Assembly (NCBI GenBank): GCA_025345505.1
Contig: JANVCC010010406.1
Span: forward strand, 15,837,260-15,901,259
Length of the DNA stretch: 64,000 nucleotides
Origin: Todiramphus chloris collaris
Lineage: Eukaryota > Chordata > Aves > Coraciiformes > Alcedinidae
Reading direction: 5' to 3'
Shown piece after piece: positions 58,201 to 64,000 of this stretch. A model generated the notes under the pieces. The model was not told the DNA's origin and ran no database searches. It was given only the letters and a program-made list of their open reading frames with translations. Position 1 is the first letter of the stretch. Each line of letters opens with the position of its first letter. Position numbers and translations under genes: made by a program.

Positions 58201-61200
58201 TGCTGATACAAAATTATAGAAGTATAAATCTGAAAGAAAATGGCCTAAAGGCTTATAAAAAAAAGTTTCTGATTTTTAAAAGATATAAAAAAATCACAAA
58301 CCTAACTAATCAGGTGTTTTCAAAATAAATTGCAAATCCTGTGTACCTACCACTTCAATTTTTTTTTGTTTTGTTCTCTTGACAGATACATTTTATTCTC
58401 ATTTGCATAATGTGTTGTGAAATGATGGTATTTTTCACCTGGGGAAATTGCAAAAAAAACCCCACAACAAAATCCATTATTTGTTTTATTCTTTTGATTT
58501 TCCATTTTGGAAACATGACATAACTTGCTACTGTGAGTTTACAATAGCAATAAATAATCATCTGAGGGATCTATCATATTTTGGTAGTATCAATTATTCT
58601 CAGTACACTTCTCACATGGAGGGTCTTGGGAGATTACTTTAGACACACCTTTCATGACCTTTTTACAAAAGATTTACACTGTTACTTCCTAGTGATATTT
58701 ACAAGTCTCTGTACTCAACATAGATTGAGGCTTTGGATGTTTCTTCTGTTAAATATTAGAGAGTATCAGAGAGTAACATTTTTGTCTGTCTCACACATAT
58801 TCTTCTTTGTAGGCCATTTCTTGTAGCAATGAAGGGCCAAATTCAGATCTTTTCATTTATTATCCAGATATATAAATGAATATTAAAAGCCAAACTAACC
58901 ATATAATCAAGTCAGCTCAGAGAAGAGAATAGATACTGTATTCTTACTAATGCTTTAGGTTGCATTAGATAGTAATTTTCCATTAGAAATATGACACTCT
59001 GGTCAAAGCACTAGTACTGAAATTCAACTACTTATTTGAAAGTGACAATCTCAGTTTGATGCACAGTAAAATATTCTTCCACCCACAGAAGTTCATCAGA
59101 CATCCTTTTTTTTTTTTTTTTGTGAGTAAGTTCATATTAAAATAGGAGCAACTTTGAAAGGACTGTCTGGCATCTAATAAATTTCACATTAAAGATGAAA
59201 CGCTAGATGTCTGTGACAGAAGATGCAGCTTAGATTACTGCTGTGTGTTCAGCCACCTAAGTACCATCGCTACCATGCTGGCAATAGAAAAAAACTACAT
59301 TATAGCTATTCGCACACCTAGTCTGAAGTCAGCGTAAGGTTGGATCTAACTTTGGAAGAGGCTAGTACACCTTCAGAGGTCAGTACCTCGTCATAGCTTA
59401 AACAAATGGGGAGACAGATGGCTTCTGTAAATGGCCTTAAAGAACACCATTCAACATTATGGTGTATTAATATGATTCTCTGCCCTTCTTGCAAAGATCA
59501 TACTGTCAGAATAATAAATGTAAAACTGAGGGTGTTTTGAAAGTCATTTTCCCATCTATGAAGAAATCAAAATGGTATGAATTCTAGGTAATTCTATGAA
59601 TTTTTATAAACAAAACCGGAAACTAAAGCAAATTCTTGCTTTTCTGTAGTTTATTAATTTGGGGAAATGTCTTTATTTTAATTAAAAAAAAAGAAATGAT
59701 GTTTTATTTGGTAAATCAATATTTTCTTGGCTTCTGTAATTTTTTTATGTAAAAGTTAAATTAATTCTAGCATAATTAAAATGTACAATCTAACATTGCA
59801 ATCTCACATGTATCATCAGCCAGATAACTATACACTGAAGTGATATAAGAAAAAGGATACATTTCTTAGACATACATTCTATCACTTAAAGATTGAATGA
59901 AGCTGTAAGCTAGACACTCATGTATTTTGTATATGTATTAACGCCATTGGTTTCTTTACTATTTCATAGACAACTCTAGTTTGAAGAGATAGGATATTAG
60001 ATTTTATTAAATGAGTGATTACAATATAATATACATTTAATATCTGTATCACTCACCATCACAGTCACAGAAATCTACAAAGGCTAGGTTCCTGTTACTG
60101 TGCAAACAAAGCACTTTCATTATTTACTACTTAGATTACATGCATTTAAAGTTCCATCCTTAGTTTGAATTAAACCAACTATTTCACTATTAAGTGTCCT
60201 GGTCTCCTATACTATGTAAGGATTGAAAATAAACGTATTTTATAGTATCCAACACCACACTTATATTCTTCCTTGGTCTATTGTCATAACTCATTTCCCT
60301 GATGTTCATGGTTCTTGGTGATACTCAAAATGACCCTTTTTTGTACTAAAATAACTCATAGTGTAATATAAAACCAACATATTTATAATATTATTGAATC
60401 GCAATATAATGAAATGGCTTTCAATGTTTTGGTTTCACCTTTCAGCAGGACATGTACTTTAACAAACACGGTCATGTTTTATATAGGTGACTTGAACCCA
60501 AAAGTTGACATTATTTTGTAACTAAGGTTACAATAAAATTGGAAATAGGAGGAAGACTCTTTTCAATATAGTCATTTAGATATAGGGACAGATAGTAACA
60601 GTTGATCAAGAGGTTTCAGGACAGAAGAGTGTTGTAAACTTTCTCTGAATGAACTGAACCATAAGATGGATGTGAAATGGTCTGCTTGTCAAGTGGAAGA
60701 TGAAGCGGCTTGAGATCTGTTCTGTCTGATACCAGCTGCCAACTGCCTCAAGGTTTGTTACAGTGAATAGGAACTGAAAGAGTACAACAAACCACAGACA
60801 AAGGTTCTTCCCCTGAGCATTAGTATTCCCAAGTACTATGACTGATATTGTACAGGAGTCCTGATATAGAGTGGCAATATGTCATTTAACAGTCTCTCTA
60901 TACTGAACAGAAAATATCTGGAAACAGCAGCATGTGGACTGAAACTTATATATTCAGCTTCTGTGGAGTAACACATAGGTCTGTATGCCTGTGGTTCCTT
61001 CTAATGTTATTCTCAGGTATGGCAAAGAAACCTCAAAGTACTTTTGAACATTTTCTGACATCTTGCAGCCACCTGTACATTTATAAAATGTGAAAATTTC
61101 AAGTTCTTAGAATGTTCAGGGATCACTTGCTGTAGCTGCCCCAGACACTGCTTTAATAGTTGAAATAACCACTGAAAGAAACAAAAAGATGAAAGATATT

Positions 61201-62060
61201 TTACTAGAAACTCTATTCCTATCTGTCATGTTTCATGGACATCACCTAGCAAAAGATATCTTAAGCCAGCCAATATCAGAGCAACAAATTCAAAACTTGA
61301 GAACAAAGTTATTAAAATTAGGTTCTAAAAAAAAACCTTCTAGAGTTCATCACTATGTACTAAATACTGTCATGGTAGTTGTGGGAGAAGATAAAAAAAT
61401 AACATAAGCTAGAATTAATTCAAGCAGGGAGTTGATAAACAATGTTATAAAAGAGAGGATTCCACGCTTTTTCTTAAGTTCTGACTTCTTAGATTTGTTA
61501 CTCAAGGAAGACCAAAGACAAGACATAAAAATAAAATTTACAGTCCCCATGAACACAAATATACTGATTGTATGGGACACTAAAATTACCTTCCACCCAC
61601 TCCTAAAAAAAGGTTCTATTGTCCAGAAGTAGTAAGTTCTGGGATCTGTCTTTGAAATATGGAACTGATGTTACTGAGTCTACTTTTTCTAACTCTGCTT
61701 CCTTCTCCTCAACCAGTACTTGTTTCAGATGCAGCTAACAGTTGCCAAAATCTGCCTGGCACTGAATCCAGTCCTTCTTTATCAGATATTAATATGTGAA
61801 TATGTGATCAGAAACGTTCTCAGAGTGTATCAGTCTATTTAACAAAATATCTTACTTCTGACAATTAATCTTACCTCAGAATTATCAACTTGGGCAGACC
61901 TTGCTGAAATGTGTTATAACCTATCCTCTACTCAGTTCAAACACCTGAAGAAAAGATATATTATTACTTTGTGTAATGTCTCCATATGTGTGGTTGCCAA
62001 GTGGAAAAATTGTTTAAAGATTTTGAACTTGATTCCTGTTCTTAAGGGAAAAAAGTCTTA

Positions 62061-62126
62061 AACAAAAACATGATATGCAAACAAAAACATGATATGCAAA
62101 CAAAAACATGATATGCAAACAAAAAC
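62061..62126 (+). repeat. 19-bp minisatellite, about 3.5 copies
   Basis: Three identical 19-base units AACAAAAACATGATATGCA (62061-62079, 62080-62098, 62099-62117) are followed by a partial fourth that diverges after AACAAAAAC. Each junction creates ATATGCAAAC, which contains ATGCAAA, seven of the eight bases of the octamer ATGCAAAT. Perfect identity between units points to recent expansion. Confidence 0.95.
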
Positions 62127-62773
62127 TGTTACATGCAGTTATCTACAATTCAGAAGATGAGGTTTGCAGTAAAAAAAAAAAAAAAAAACCACAAAATTAA
62201 AACAATTTTTCTAAGAATATAAGTTCCAGTATTTATGAAATCAGAAGCAAATGTATGAAAACAAGGCACACATATGTGATTTGAAAATATTAGTTGCTCA
62301 TTCAGAATATATCACAGGTATGGTAGAAAAGAAGCACCATTTTCCTGTTGCTCTACAGCTTCATGAGTTATTACATAAAATAGAATTTAAGAACTTGTTG
62401 CATGAACCAGTTAGGACCAGTTTGGAAACAGAGACCAAGAATGATAAAGTTTGTTGATGGTCCATTACTGGCCAGTGAAAAATAGAAGCCTTGAATCGTG
62501 GGAAAAGACAGGTTTTTTCTCTAAGAAAAGAAACATGGGCAAAGCAAAGCAGGAAGACAATCAACCACAAAGAAAAGGAACATGCAGTGGCTTTGAAGAA
62601 TTATATGCCTCCTGTATCATAAAGGATCAGGGGCCAGGGGCTGGGAATTGTCTAGAAACAAAAATATCACATAAAAGGGTAAAATTGAAAATTTGGCAGG
62701 TGGAAGATGACCATATCCAATCATACTTTCTGAAGAACCCTCACAAACTGATTTGGGCTTCTAAGACTATAAA

Positions 62774-62860
62774 GGATGGAAGGTTTGGGAAGGTGAAGAA
62801 AAGTAAGGGAAGGTTTGGGAAGGGAAGAAGAGGGAAGGGAATGGAAGGAAATGGGAAAAA
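62774..62860 (+). repeat. Purine-rich imperfect repeat
   Basis: The plus strand is almost all purine. A 16-base word GGAAGGTTTGGGAAGG occurs at 62778-62793 and again at 62808-62823, a spacing of 30, followed by GGGAAGGGA variants. The 140-codon frame from 62451 runs through it and owes its length partly to this composition. Confidence 0.85.
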
Positions 62861-64000
62861 AAAAGCTAGATAGCAGAATGTTATATCCACAGAAGGCATA
62901 AATAATACAATGTCTTGAGGATGCACTAGTGGAGATAAATCAGAAGAAATGTGAAGTACAAAGCAGAAGGAGTTGGGAAACTTTAGTTGTGAAACTGAAG
63001 AATAGAGGAATTAATATAATATTGATGTTGAAAACCTCAGCAGATACCTATTTCCTGACATGGTTGATGGTAATGAAGAAGGAGAGGGGTTTAAAAGCAA
63101 GGTAAGCTATTCAGTGTATGGTGTGTTGAACCTATCACAAAAAAAAATTCAAAAAAATTCTCAACAGGAAGACATAGTTATAGAGCTAGATCAGGAATGA
63201 GAAGACAAGATGGATTTAAGAGTTAGCAGGTAAAAGACACAAGCTGAAACTGTAGGAGGAATTGATATCCTTAAAGGGTGTAATAAAGGTCCATAGAAAA
63301 ACAGCTGGAGAAGGAGAAATGTGCAAGATAAAGTTGAACTGAAACAGTTTTGCAGAAACTGCAAAAACAGAAACTGGAATATTACAATAAGTATATTGAG
63401 AAAACCACAGTAATTGAAGAGGTTAAGGAAGCAACACATATATAATATTGTCAATGGAGGTCTGTTGAGAATGACAGAATACAGAAATTAAAAATAGAAG
63501 GTAGCAAACTAGCTTTTCTCAGAAAAAGTCATTGAGAAGTCTTACTGACAGTTTCTTCAGGCAAGGAAAAGTTACTCTGTGTGTTGAAGTGTTTTGCTAA
63601 AATTTTGTTATCACACATTTATAGAAAAAAAAAAAAAGTTAAAAAAAACAGGAAAAGAGGAAACAACTTTCTGAGTTACATATATTTCCCTGCTAGGCTG
63701 AATTAGGAGCAGAGCTAGGCAAGACAGTGGGAATCTCCCTCTTATTTATTTATTTTTTAAAAATAAATAGTAGGGGAAGGAAATGGTTGTTATTAAAGAA
63801 TTATTCTCTGTGGCAATACAAATAATGAGATATTTCAAGTACCTGCATACTGATTTTATCTATTGGTTACAGACTGAATTTTTTTAATTCAAGGATTCTA
63901 AAGTGATCATTATTCTTTAACTTTCACAAAGTTGTGAGATGGTTTTCTGTAAGGTAAAGACAAATTGCAGATAAAGTTATTGCATTCTCTGGAAAAAGTA

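Larger units (their letters stand above)
52481..64000. other. AT-rich unique sequence, no gene recognised
   Basis: About 11.5 kb to the window end with no interspersed repeat or exon that I can name. T or A runs stand at 55268-55283, 56439-56454, 57204-57220, 59105-59120 and 62171-62188. Frames such as 53542-53766, 61189-61407, 61432-61632 and 62451-62873 have no recognised domain. Low-complexity and tandem elements inside it are listed separately. Confidence 0.55.

Noticed and set aside
61189-61632. Two successive frames (72 and 66 codons) considered as a decayed gene
   Set aside because: They lie in related positions but show no recognisable motif or mobile-element ends, so chance is the simplest reading.
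62061-62126. Regular repeats considered as a CRISPR array
   Set aside because: The units are directly adjacent without spacers and the genome is vertebrate; it is a minisatellite.
62451-62873. 140-codon plus-strand frame
   Set aside because: No recognised domain, no splice or promoter context, and its second half runs through a purine-rich repeat that lacks stops by composition, giving a Lys/Gly/Arg-rich end.
1-64000. Search for an undescribed gene system
   Set aside because: The window shows decayed retroelements in AT-rich DNA with no intact gene cluster, so no such system can be supported from sequence alone.

Overview
This window looks like a gene-poor, AT-rich stretch of a bird macrochromosome. 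The evidence is the repeat content: many 5'-truncated CR1 LINE copies ending in the avian-type 8-bp 3' repeats (ATTCTATG/ATTCTGTG), and a solo LTR whose layout resembles bird ERVL-type LTRs. There are no mammalian-type SINEs. I found no intact protein-coding gene, tRNA, rRNA, CpG island or CRISPR array. The window could be intergenic or lie inside a very large intron; the sequence alone does not say which. All the longer open frames are CR1 reverse-transcriptase/endonuclease remnants, antisense shadows of them, low-complexity tracts or chance.

Layout. 1-130: GC-richer fragment, open in one frame and cut by the window edge. 131-474: antisense CR1 3' end. 0.5-15 kb: AT-rich unique sequence with a very old CR1 trace near 10.5 kb and a G/T-only-like tract near 5.5 kb. 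15.0-16.6 kb: sense CR1 with decayed RT. 18.22-18.95 kb: solo LTR bounded by TG...CA and a perfect 5-bp target duplication. 19.16-20.4 kb: old antisense CR1 endonuclease region plus GC-richer unassigned DNA. 23.75-23.85 kb: 100-N assembly gap. 25.9-33.1 kb: repeat cluster with five sense CR1 pieces (one a mosaic of ORF1 esterase, endonuclease and 3' end) and an LTR 3' fragment. 33-40.5 kb: unique AT-rich sequence. 40.5-47.2 kb: two sense CR1 copies and one 2.7-kb antisense copy (RT plus endonuclease), with a diverged unnamed repeat pair. 51.6-52.5 kb: antisense CR1. 52.5-64 kb: unique AT-rich sequence with an A/C-rich tract, a 19-bp minisatellite and a purine-rich tract.

There is no operon or gene system here. 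The most unusual structure is at 50.3 kb: a 29-bp segment identical to sequence 1.48 kb upstream (carrying an octamer motif ATTTGCAT) sits exactly between two 19/21-matching copies of a 21-bp flank. This looks like a templated insertion made during repair of a staggered break. Other points of interest are the CR1 mosaic at 27.8-28.85 kb, the clean solo LTR, and an apparently unnamed repeat pair at 41.6 and 43.6 kb. I did not find a convincing undescribed biological system. Element boundaries are by eye and usually good to about 10-40 bases; family names rest on recall of CR1/ERVL architecture, not on a database search.
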